DNA of 5,397 nucleotides. Source: Thiobacillus sp. UBA2487 (GTDB lineage: Bacteria; Pseudomonadota; Gammaproteobacteria; Burkholderiales; Sulfuriferulaceae). Under the pieces are notes generated by a model that was given only the letters and a program-made list of their open reading frames with translations, was not told the DNA's origin and made no database searches. Both the position numbers and the translations under genes were made by a program. Positions within the stretch are counted from its first letter, which is position 1; each line of letters begins with the position of its first letter. The stretch spans positions 1,635-7,031 of the forward strand of contig DDOT01000086.1 in the NCBI GenBank assembly GCA_002341815.1. The letters are read 5' to 3'. This document shows, one piece after another, positions 1 through 5,236 of this stretch.

Positions 1-1126
1 CCAGCGTATTGACATTGATGCGGTGTTTGATTGCAGTAATAGAGGCCGATGCCCACTGGGTGGCCAGCTTGATATCGTAGCTACGGCCGGTTAAACCGGC
101 TTCTTCGTTCATCCAGACGATGATTGCCTCGAACTGATCGGTGGTTTCTAATGGAGTTTGGCTGGCTGATATGACATCACCGCGCGATGCATCGATTTCC
201 CTGTCCAGCGTGATGGTTACGGCATCGCCTTGTCGAGCTGATTCTTGTGAACCGTCCATGGTCATGATATCGGCGATTTTGGCAATTTGACCGGAGGCGG
301 TGACGCGAATTTCGTCGCCACGGCAGATGCTGCCATCGCTAATCGTGCCGGCAAAACCGCGAAAGTTGGCATTGGGACGGTTCACCCATTGAACCGGGAA
401 TGTGAACCGTCCGGAATTACGCGGCGCGATGTTAACGGTTTCCAGATACCCCATCAGGGTAGCACCGCTATACCACGGTGTGTTGATGGAGCGGGTGGTG
501 ATGTTGTCACCCTTGAGCGCGCTGATCGGAATTGGGGTGATGCTTGTAAAACCCAAGGGGCTGGCAAATTGTTGAAAGGTTTCACTGATGCTGGTGTAGA
601 CATCTTCGCTGAAATCGACCAGATCCATTTTGTTGATGGCCAAGACCACATGGCGAATGCCGACCAGGGAGACCAGGAAGGCGTGACGGCGGGTTTGTAC
701 CATAACGCCATGGCGGGCATCGATGAGCAGTACCGCGACATCGGCGTTGGATGCCCCGGTGATCATGTTGCGGGTGTATTGTTCGTGGCCCGGGGTGTCG
801 GCAACAATAAATTTACGCGTGTTGACGGCAAAAAAACGGTAAGCCACATCAATCGTGATGCCTTGCTCGCGTTCGGCGGTCAGGCCGTCTACCAGTAAGG
901 CAAAATCGATGTTGTCGCCTTGCGTGCCATGTTTTTTGGATTCCGAGCGCAAACTGGCCAGTTGGTCGTCAAACAGTTGGTGCGATTCCCACAACAAGCG
1001 GCCAATCAAGCTGCTTTTGCCATCGTCAACGCTACCGCAGGTAATGAAACGCAACAGGTCTTGACGCTGCTGTTGCTGTAAAAATGCCTCGATGCTGGCA
1101 GGCACGGTGGTATTGGATTGTGTCAT
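1..1126 (-). CDS. cysN: Sulfate adenylyltransferase subunit 1 (CysN), C-terminus beyond window
   Basis: GTPase subunit of the heterodimeric ATP sulfurylase. It couples GTP hydrolysis to formation of adenosine 5'-phosphosulfate from ATP and sulfate in cytoplasmic sulfate assimilation. I translated the minus strand from the ATG at 1126-1124 and the frame stays open for 375 codons to the window edge. All GTPase motifs are present: P-loop GSVDDGKSS at residues 31-39, the switch-I threonine at 91 (GITID), DTPGHEQYTRNM at 110-121, NKMD at 165-168 and SAL at 202-204. An EF-Tu-like beta-barrel domain follows (about 240-330). E. coli CysN is about 475 residues, so roughly 100 are missing here, and a C-terminal CysC (APS kinase) fusion cannot be excluded. 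The start is fixed by a one-base overlap with the cysD stop (TGATG) and by AGGAGG at 1137-1142, ten bases upstream and inside the cysD 3' end. This implies translational coupling. No frameshift or missing key residue is seen. Confidence 0.96.
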   Translation of the reverse strand, partial: MTQSNTTVPASIEAFLQQQQRQDLLRFITCGSVDDGKSSLIGRLLWESHQLFDDQLASLRSESKKHGTQGDNIDFALLVDGLTAEREQGITIDVAYRFFAVNTRKFIVADTPGHEQYTRNMITGASNADVAVLLIDARHGVMVQTRRHAFLVSLVGIRHVVLAINKMDLVDFSEDVYTSISETFQQFASPLGFTSITPIPISALKGDNITTRSINTPWYSGATLMGYLETVNIAPRNSGRFTFPVQWVNRPNANFRGFAGTISDGSICRGDEIRVTASGQIAKIADIMTMDGSQESARQGDAVTITLDREIDASRGDVISASQTPLETTDQFEAIIVWMNEEAGLTGRSYDIKLATQWASASITAIKHRINVNTL

Positions 1127-2555
1127 CAGAAATAACCCTCCTGCTTGCGGCGTTCCATGCTGGCTGCCGAATCGGTGTCAATGGCGCGGCCTTGGCGTTC
1201 AGAGCTGCGGGTGTTGAGCAGTTCAAGAATGATGTCTTCCAGGCTGCGTGCATCGGACTCAATGGCACCGGTCAGCGGATAACACCCCAGCGTACGGAAA
1301 CGTATATTGCGCACCTCAACCCGTTCATCGGGACGCAGTTTGATGCGGTCATCGTCGATCATGATGATCATGCCATCGCGCTCCACCACCGGCCTTGGTT
1401 TCGCGAAATATAACGGCACGATTGGAATGTTTTCTTGATAGATATATTGCCAGATGTCCAGTTCGGTCCAGTTGGACAGTGGAAACACGCGGATACTTTC
1501 CCCTTTGTTGATGCGGGTGTTATACAAATTCCACAATTCCGGACGTTGGTTTTTCGGGTCCCAACGGTGGGTTTGGGTGCGAAACGAAAAAATACGTTCT
1601 TTAGCACGCGATTTCTCTTCATCGCGGCGTGCCCCGCCGAAAACCACATCATATTTGTACAGATCAAGTGCCTGCTTCAAACCTTCGGTTTTGGTAATGT
1701 CGTGTGTAGCGCCGAACCATGATCAAACGGATTGATGTTTTTTGCAATGGCTTCTGGATTGGTGTAGACATGTAATTCCATGCCGCTCTCTGCCGCCATT
1801 TGGTCGCGTAACAGGTACATTTCGCGGAATTTCCACCGAGTGTCAACATGCAACAACGGAAACGGCGGGGGGGCCGGATAAAACGCCTTGCGTGCCAGAT
1901 GCAACATTACCGAACTGTCTTTGCCGATGGAATATAACATGGCGGGGTTTTGCGCTTCAGCGACTGCTTCGCGCAAGATATAAATGCTTTCGGCTTCCAG
2001 ACGCTGCAAGTGTGGGGTGCGCACGCTGGCTGGTTGATGATGTCCGAGTTGAATATCCAGAACCGGGGCATAAGCCAGCAAGTGGATTTTGACCTGCTCA
2101 ACGGTTGGTTCGCGACGTAGATGGTGGGTTAGTTGCCCATGGGGAAACACCGCCAGGGTTTTGCCCAGTAAAGACTGCAATTGGGCCAAGGCGGCAATAA
2201 TATGTTCTGTCGTTTCCTGTGCGAGGGGAACCCAGTAGCGCGCTCCTCTGGCATCATTCAGGTGCAGGCATGGGGTGTTGCCCGGCAAGGTGTGTAGCTG
2301 GGCGAATAGCACCAAATCGCGCCGTGCGCGCGCTCGCTCGATATCCCAATCCAATACTGAGCGCGTGGGCGCGATGTCTTTCTCATCACGCAATTGTTCG
2401 CTAGTCAGTTCATCGGGCAGCAGGCCGATCGTATGTAAAAGCCGTTCGGCGGTGCGCTTGCTGTCGGCGCGACCGAGTGATTGCAGGTGCTGGAAAGCGG
2501 ATTCGGTATCCCAGACGCGTTCAGCATCCAATCCGAAAAGTTGTTCAGATGGCAT
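1126..2555 (-). CDS. cysD: Sulfate adenylyltransferase subunit 2 (CysD) with unusual N-terminal extension; reading frame broken by a 1-nt deletion
   Basis: Catalytic subunit of ATP sulfurylase (PP-loop ATP pyrophosphatase family), partner of the adjacent CysN. The upstream frame runs from ATG 2555 to a TGA ending at 1677 (292 residues). It contains HLQRLEAES (182-190), the PP-loop SIGKDSS (209-215), [12 protein letters not shown] (236-247) and [12 protein letters not shown] (274-285), all CysD hallmarks. Homology then jumps to another frame (1701 down to 1126): [63 protein letters not shown] and a C-terminal EGYF. Restoring one base gives about 476 residues, of which the last ~299 match the usual ~302-residue CysD. 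Residues 1-177 are extra. An in-frame stop at 2562-2564 lies just upstream of ATG 2555, so translation cannot start further up. GTG 2024 would give a normal-length CysD but has no visible ribosome binding site. If the deletion is real, this is a pseudogene; a sequencing error is equally possible. Confidence 0.9.
1137..1142 (-). promoter_or_regulatory. Shine-Dalgarno of cysN inside the cysD 3' end
   Basis: AGGAGG on the minus strand lies ten bases before the cysN ATG. The same bases encode part of the conserved Gln-Glu-Gly of the CysD C-terminus. It supports coupled translation of the two subunits. Confidence 0.7.
1696..1706 (-). other. Frameshift site in cysD (one missing base)
   Basis: On the minus strand the codons for His and Thr (CAC ACG, 1706-1701) are followed in the same frame by TLPKPKV and a stop. 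Conserved CysD has [11 protein letters not shown] here. The residues D-I-T-K-T-E-G-L-K are encoded exactly if GAC at 1701-1699 is read as Asp, so one base between 1702 and 1701 is missing. Conservation is strong on both sides, pointing to a single recent event or a base-calling error. I see no convincing slippery heptamer in the right phase; the only run is four A's at 1689-1692, out of phase for a classic -1 site. Confidence 0.85.
2025..2555 (-). other. Unrecognised ~177-residue N-terminal extension of CysD
   Basis: This stretch is in frame with and upstream of the CysD core and has no stop. It begins [15 protein letters not shown] and continues through a charged, probably helical part (residues 20-85, rich in Glu, Arg, Asp and Leu). 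A more mixed part follows (90-175) with [20 protein letters not shown] and [18 protein letters not shown]. It ends in a His/Gln/Pro-containing linker ([10 protein letters not shown]) just before [10 protein letters not shown]. coli CysD has only about seven residues before that point. The composition looks like real protein, and the long open frame plus continuity with CysD argue against chance. I recognise no domain. It could be a fused regulatory or scaffold domain, or the remains of an upstream gene joined to cysD. Confidence 0.55.
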
Positions 2556-2820
2556 ATGGCTTCAATTGTTGCAATTGTTGCAATGTATTAATGCCGGTGT
2601 TCTGCCCAGGTAAGCCAACCCACCGATGGTCAATAAAATTGAGCCAGCCAGCTTGGATGGGGTGGCTGTCCCAGCCAAGTCTCTGTGCCGAAGACGTGGG
2701 TATGTGGCTTTTTGTTTCATCGGGTTCCAGACAACGGTTGCATGACAAGTTGCGGCTGAATGGGGTGGCAGCAGCGGTGCTTCTAGAACTGAAAGGCTAA
2801 CGTCAATGCGGTAATGTTGT
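2556..2820 (-). other. Intergenic region upstream of cysD; no supported gene
   Basis: This region separates the PEP-CTERM terminator from the cysD start and should hold the cysD promoter, but I find no convincing -35/-10 pair or CysB-like site. On the minus strand a weak GAAG precedes ATG 2555. A 9-bp unit (CAACAATTG) is repeated twice at about 2562-2581. A short 6-bp inverted repeat, TGGCTG/CAGCCA with a 3-nt centre, is at 2663-2677. A 67-codon minus frame (2545-2748, TTG start) runs through and overlaps the cysD start by 11 bases, but it has no recognisable domain or ribosome binding site. Confidence 0.5.
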
Positions 2821-2854
2821 AAAAAAACTGCCCTTCTTTTGCGGAAGGGCAGTT
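2821..2854 (-). terminator. Rho-independent terminator of the PEP-CTERM gene
   Basis: A perfect 11-bp stem (AACTGCCCTTC at 2826-2836 pairs with GAAGGGCAGTT at 2844-2854) closes a 7-nt loop. On the minus strand it is followed by seven T's (complement of 2821-2827). It lies about 45 bases past the stop of the PEP-CTERM gene. On the plus strand no T-run follows, so it acts mainly on minus-strand transcripts and insulates cysDN from the upstream gene. Confidence 0.93.
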
Positions 2855-2898
2855 GTGATTGAGACGCGATGAGCCAGTGATTAATTCGGGCTACCGGC

Positions 2899-3537
2899 TT
2901 AACCGCGATTACGTCTTGTTAAAGCTCCCAACGCCACCAGTCCGCCCAACATTAATGCCAATGAGTTTGGTTCTGGCACCGCATTGGCAGTGATCGCGGT
3001 GCTAAACCAAGTGGAGGTGAATCCATTGGTTACATCTAACCATTGTGCCGAGCCGTTAATGCCGCTTACCTTGCCCCATGGAGTTACGCCATTGTTGCCG
3101 TCTGACGTTGGGGTCAGATTTGGCGTGGTATAAGGCGAAAAAGTTGCATTGTAATTGCCGGTTTGGTTGATTTGGCTAGGCGCCACTTGCCAGTTGCTGG
3201 TGTTGGTGTCAATGCTGTGTGCGCCATTAGCAAAACTGGCGCCCGAGCCGCTTATATTAAAGCTGCCAAGCAACCCACCATTCCATCCCACATTGCTGAC
3301 AGCAACGTGCAAATACTCGGTTTGCCCGGGTGTCAGGTTGGTAGAAAACGAAACAGGATTCCACCAATTCGAAGTTGAGCCGTCAGCAATTAACGTGCCT
3401 TTTGTTGCGTTGCTGTCACTCAGATACACTTGAAAAAAGTTATCAGCGGTTAGTGTGCCGCTAAGGCTGGTGGCATTTGCGATGCCTGACATACCGCTTA
3501 ATTCACACGCGGCTAAAATTAAACCTATATTTTTCAT
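2899..3537 (-). CDS. Exported PEP-CTERM sorting-domain protein
   Basis: A 212-residue secreted protein of unknown function. Residues 1-22 form a signal peptide (MKNIGLILAACELSGMSGIA, with a likely cleavage after ANA at 20-22). The mature part is rich in Ser, Asn, Thr and Gly with scattered Trp. It includes LTADNFFQVYLS (29-40), NLTPGQTEYLHVAVSNVGWN (67-86), GLLGSFNISG (88-97) and TSTWFSTAITA (174-184), which suggests a beta-rich extracellular domain. The C-terminus has VPEP (187-190), a hydrophobic helix (about 192-206) and basic RRNR (208-211), the tripartite PEP-CTERM signal processed by exosortase in EPS-producing Gram-negatives. The start is set by a perfect 10-nt Shine-Dalgarno; an upstream in-frame ATG at 3645 is not needed. 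The gene appears monocistronic, with a terminator immediately downstream. No exosortase gene is visible in the window. The signal-peptide core is odd in containing Cys11-Glu12. Confidence 0.93.
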   Translation of the reverse strand: MKNIGLILAACELSGMSGIANATSLSGTLTADNFFQVYLSDSNATKGTLIADGSTSNWWNPVSFSTNLTPGQTEYLHVAVSNVGWNGGLLGSFNISGSGASFANGAHSIDTNTSNWQVAPSQINQTGNYNATFSPYTTPNLTPTSDGNNGVTPWGKVSGINGSAQWLDVTNGFTSTWFSTAITANAVPEPNSLALMLGGLVALGALTRRNRG

Positions 3538-3541
3538 GATT

Positions 3542-3551
3542 TCACCTCCTT
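3542..3551 (-). promoter_or_regulatory. Perfect Shine-Dalgarno of the PEP-CTERM gene
   Basis: AAGGAGGTGA on the minus strand is fully complementary to the 16S rRNA 3' end. The AGGAGG core sits seven bases before ATG 3537. This decides the start against the longer in-frame alternative at 3645 and predicts high translation. Confidence 0.92.
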
Positions 3552-3560
3552 GTTCGAGGC

Positions 3561-3608
3561 TGAGTTGAAAGCGGAATTTTCGTCCGCTCTTCTCAACTGT
3601 TGAGTTGA
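3561..3608 (-). promoter_or_regulatory. Structured leader of the PEP-CTERM gene: hairpin, palindrome and paired direct repeat
   Basis: Between 3564 and 3597 an imperfect hairpin can form in the minus-strand RNA: outer GTTGA/TCAAC arms (3564-3568 and 3593-3597), an inner 6-bp stem (3570-3575 with 3583-3588) and a 7-nt loop. The 8-mer TGAGTTGA occurs at 3561-3568 and again at 3601-3608, exactly 40 bases apart. A 13-bp palindrome, CTCAAC-T-GTTGAG, spans 3592-3604 and overlaps one hairpin arm. The hairpin ends about 13 bases upstream of the Shine-Dalgarno. It may modulate mRNA stability or translation, or the palindrome may be an operator; this is inference. Confidence 0.4.
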
Positions 3609-3750
3609 CATGATGCACTTTCTTGTTAAGTTCTTTAATCCTCACACATACTTTCGAGGCATTGGTTTTGGTTTGTTTGCAAGCAACACATTTACGCCAA
3701 GGCGCTGTGATTGATAAACATCATTCCATATGATGGATGGCATGGGTGTA

Positions 3751-3779
3751 ATTTTAACAGGGTTGTGACGAGTATCCAA
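3751..3779 (-). promoter_or_regulatory. Possible sigma-70 promoter of the PEP-CTERM gene
   Basis: On the minus strand TTGGAT (3779-3774) and TAAAAT (3756-3751) are 17 bases apart. The -10 matches 5 of 6 consensus bases, the -35 only 3 of 6. It would give a leader of about 205 bases. A 6-bp inverted repeat, CATCAT/ATGATG (3719-3735), lies just downstream of the predicted start site and could be an operator. Weak evidence. Confidence 0.3.
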
Positions 3780-3906
3780 GCGCGCAATTGTAAAAGAATG
3801 TTAATTTGGGCAAATGGAGAAACGAAACGTTGGTCGGTGTTTTGGTTCGATAAAACATTTTACCGCCAATGCACCGGTCAGGGCAAGAGATTTTGGTTTC
3901 TGCAGC

Positions 3907-4455
3907 TTACAAGTCGCGTGCAAAATGGCGAGAAAATGTGTAAGTTTCGCTGCCTTTTATGTCGGAGGCGATTGGATCGCAGGTGTGTTCCCAGCGCATG
4001 GCAACTTGGCGAATGGCTTTAAGGTGATCCAGAAACTCGATTGATGTTTTTGCTCGCGTGACTTCATCATGCATGAGTTCGGATGGCTTGAATAATGAGA
4101 CATCCCGATCAACAACGGATAGGCCCTTTGTTGCGGCAATTTCAACCAATTTGCTCACTTTACGGCAAACCGTTTGTGGGTCAGTGTATGGTACCAAGAT
4201 CCAGAAATCGATGCCATTTCGGGCAACCAAGTCTGTTTTACGAAAGTTGGCGCGCAAACTGTCTGCCAACTCATTTAGTATTTGAAAGGCTGTGGGGGCG
4301 CCATAGGTGTGACCAAGCTGTCTGTGCCCATGAAAACAGATATGTAAAATACCAAAATCCACATGCTCAGGGTATCGTGCATGCATGCTGAGCAACCAGT
4401 CCAAGGTGATCAAGAAGCGATCAAAGTGGTCGATATGATTCATTGTTTCGTGCAT
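3907..4455 (-). CDS. Degenerate (catalytically dead) GGDEF-domain protein, possible c-di-GMP receptor
   Basis: A 182-residue cytoplasmic protein with no transmembrane segment. Residues 33-105 follow the GGDEF fold pattern: FGILHICFHG...LGHTYGAPTAFQILNELADSLRANFRKTDLVARNGIDFWILVPYTD, comparable with the usual DxDhFKxINDTYGHxxGD and RxxDxVARxGGDEF. The GGDEF signature is replaced by GIDFW (81-85), and the metal-binding Asp of the DxDhF motif appears to be Cys40. Diguanylate cyclase activity is therefore very unlikely. RKTD (72-75) sits exactly five residues before the signature, the position of the c-di-GMP inhibitory (I) site. The N-terminal 30 residues and the C-terminal ~70 (helical, ending SETYTFSRHFARDL) are not recognised. 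The start ATG 4455 is preceded by AAGGG (4464-4468) at 8-base spacing; ATG 4443 is an alternative. It lies upstream of and co-directional with the PEP-CTERM gene, with 369 bases between. Confidence 0.75.
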   Translation of the reverse strand: MHETMNHIDHFDRFLITLDWLLSMHARYPEHVDFGILHICFHGHRQLGHTYGAPTAFQILNELADSLRANFRKTDLVARNGIDFWILVPYTDPQTVCRKVSKLVEIAATKGLSVVDRDVSLFKPSELMHDEVTRAKTSIEFLDHLKAIRQVAMRWEHTCDPIASDIKGSETYTFSRHFARDL

Positions 4456-4497
4456 TGAGGCAGCCCTTGATAAATTGCCATTCTTAAATTGACTTAA

Positions 4498-4652
4498 CCT
4501 ATCTTTTCATGGAGTAACGCGCACCGTCACGTGCGTGCCACATTGAAATTTTATTCAATTGGGTGGGCAAATCACAACGCCACGCTTGCATAAAGTTTCA
4601 CTCCGTAACAAAATCCTGCGTTATCATCATGCGAATGCATGAAAAGATCGGG
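4498..4652. repeat. MITE-like repeat, copy 1
   Basis: About 155 bp. Terminal inverted repeats are perfect over 11 bp: ATCTTTTCATG at 4501-4511 and CATGAAAAGAT at 4638-4648, with GGG outside on the right and CC on the left. Inside, TAACGC (4515-4520) and GCGTTA (4618-4623) extend the foldback. A 21-bp string at 4542-4562 with inverted arms ATTGAA/TTCAAT and a 17-bp string at 4605-4621 (GTAACAAAATCCTGCGT) are identical to copy 3 and in the same order. The copy begins only about 43 bases upstream of the GGDEF-like start codon. No clear target duplication is visible. Confidence 0.85.
4548..4577 (-). promoter_or_regulatory. Possible promoter of the degenerate GGDEF gene inside repeat copy 1
   Basis: On the minus strand TTGTGA (4577-4572) and TAAAAT (4553-4548) are separated by 18 bases, matching consensus at 4 of 6 and 5 of 6 positions. 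The predicted start near 4541 gives a leader of about 85 bases. The -10 lies in the conserved repeat core; the -35 is not conserved in the other copies. Tentative. Confidence 0.25.
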
Positions 4653-4916
4653 ATAAAGAAGCGCTGGTTACAACGCCATGATCCGCTCAGGCTGTCGGGT
4701 GTATTTTTCGGGGCGCCAAGCGCGGCGGCACATCCCTTGTCACATGCGGTCTTGCATGTTGCTTCACCAAACCACCAGTCTATCAATCAGTACGCTCACG
4801 TATTGCAGTATTCAGCCTCAAATCAGCTCGCCTGTCAAGGATAATAAATGGTGGCATTGGTTTCGGATGGCGACGTTTCATTCGCGTTTGGACGGCATAT
4901 TGCGCTAATATTCTGG

Positions 4917-4992
4917 CAACGAGGCCACGCGTTCATATTATTGCGCCATGCCTCACAATGCTGCGTGAGCATCATGTCTTGCGAATATACGG
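4917..4992. repeat. Decayed fragment of the same repeat (right half only)
   Basis: With short gaps, this aligns to the right half of copies 1 and 3: CAACG...CCACGC, TTCAT, then ACAATGCTGCGTGAGCATCAT against ACAAAATCCTGCGTkATCATCA, then GCGAAT. The left half and both terminal inverted repeats are not recognisable. A near-perfect short hairpin (CTCAC/GTGAG) occupies 4952-4969. Confidence 0.55.
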
Positions 4993-5082
4993 ACAATTCT
5001 GGTTAAATGTACTGCGTTCTGACTATGACAGATGGTCGAATTGGTTTCAGCGCGAACAACACGTAACTTAATGAACAGATAT

Positions 5083-5236
5083 CCCGATCTTTTCATAAAG
5101 TAACGCGCGCGCTCACCCAAGTTTCGGGGTGCAATTTTATTCAATTGGGCGTAGACGTAACAGCGCAGCGCATTTTATGCAGATAATGCGCCATTTTGCC
5201 ACAAGCGGGCATTCATTCGCAAAAAGCATTGGTTAG
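5083..5236. repeat. MITE-like repeat, copy 2 (diverged right half)
   Basis: The left end CCCGATCTTTTCAT (5083-5096) is the clean terminal inverted repeat. It is followed by AGTAACGCGC and CTCAC as in copies 1 and 3, then a 16-bp match to the shared core (AATTTTATTCAATTGG, 5133-5148). The right half is poorly conserved and lacks a recognisable ATGAAAAGATCGGG end. It instead has a 7-bp stem, GCGCATT/AATGCGC (5168-5174, 5185-5191). The copy directly abuts copy 3, with a period of 154 bases. Confidence 0.75.

Larger units (their letters stand above)
3538..3906 (-). other. Intergenic region between the PEP-CTERM gene and the degenerate GGDEF gene
   Basis: This 369-base region holds the PEP-CTERM leader and its probable promoter. 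No gene is supported: the plus-strand open frames here have no ribosome binding site or domain. I see no strong terminator after the upstream GGDEF-like gene (stop at 3907-3909), only a weak CCG/CGG element around 3862-3878, so some readthrough into the PEP-CTERM gene is conceivable. Confidence 0.5.

Noticed and set aside
287..898. 203-codon plus-strand open frame opposite cysN
   Set aside because: It lies wholly antisense to a well-conserved GTPase with all motifs intact, and its composition is that of a shadow frame.
1677..1710. Programmed -1 frameshifting in cysD
   Set aside because: There is no X XXY YYZ heptamer in the right phase, no evident downstream structure, and the conserved peptide needs a base that is simply absent. 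Error or mutation is simpler.
2545..2748. 67-codon minus-strand frame overlapping the cysD start, ending [12 protein letters not shown]
   Set aside because: TTG start, no ribosome binding site and no domain. Its Leu-Gln-Gln run comes from a 9-bp tandem repeat. The 11-base overlap with cysD is suggestive but not enough.
3538..3645. Longer N-terminus for the PEP-CTERM protein (ATG 3645)
   Set aside because: It would bury the signal peptide behind 36 charged residues, while a perfect Shine-Dalgarno precedes ATG 3537.
3677..3706. Possible sigma-54 promoter (TTGGC...TTGC) upstream of the PEP-CTERM gene, as reported for some exosortase systems
   Set aside because: The GG and GC elements are 12 bases apart instead of the required 10, and I found no other correctly spaced pair upstream.
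4524..4541. TGGCACG on the minus strand as a sigma-54 -24 element for the GGDEF-like gene
   Set aside because: At the correct spacing the -12 element reads TGAC rather than TTGC, so the essential GC is missing.
4563..4844. 93-codon plus-strand frame after the first repeat start
   Set aside because: It begins inside a repeat copy, has no ribosome binding site, and its low-similarity protein shows no domain.
4492..5008. Integron attC-like core sites (ACTTAAC at 4492-4498, GTTAAAT at 5002-5008)
   Set aside because: The sites are about 500 bases apart, do not bracket a folded attC, and are not conserved at the other repeat copies. No integrase or cassette frames are visible.
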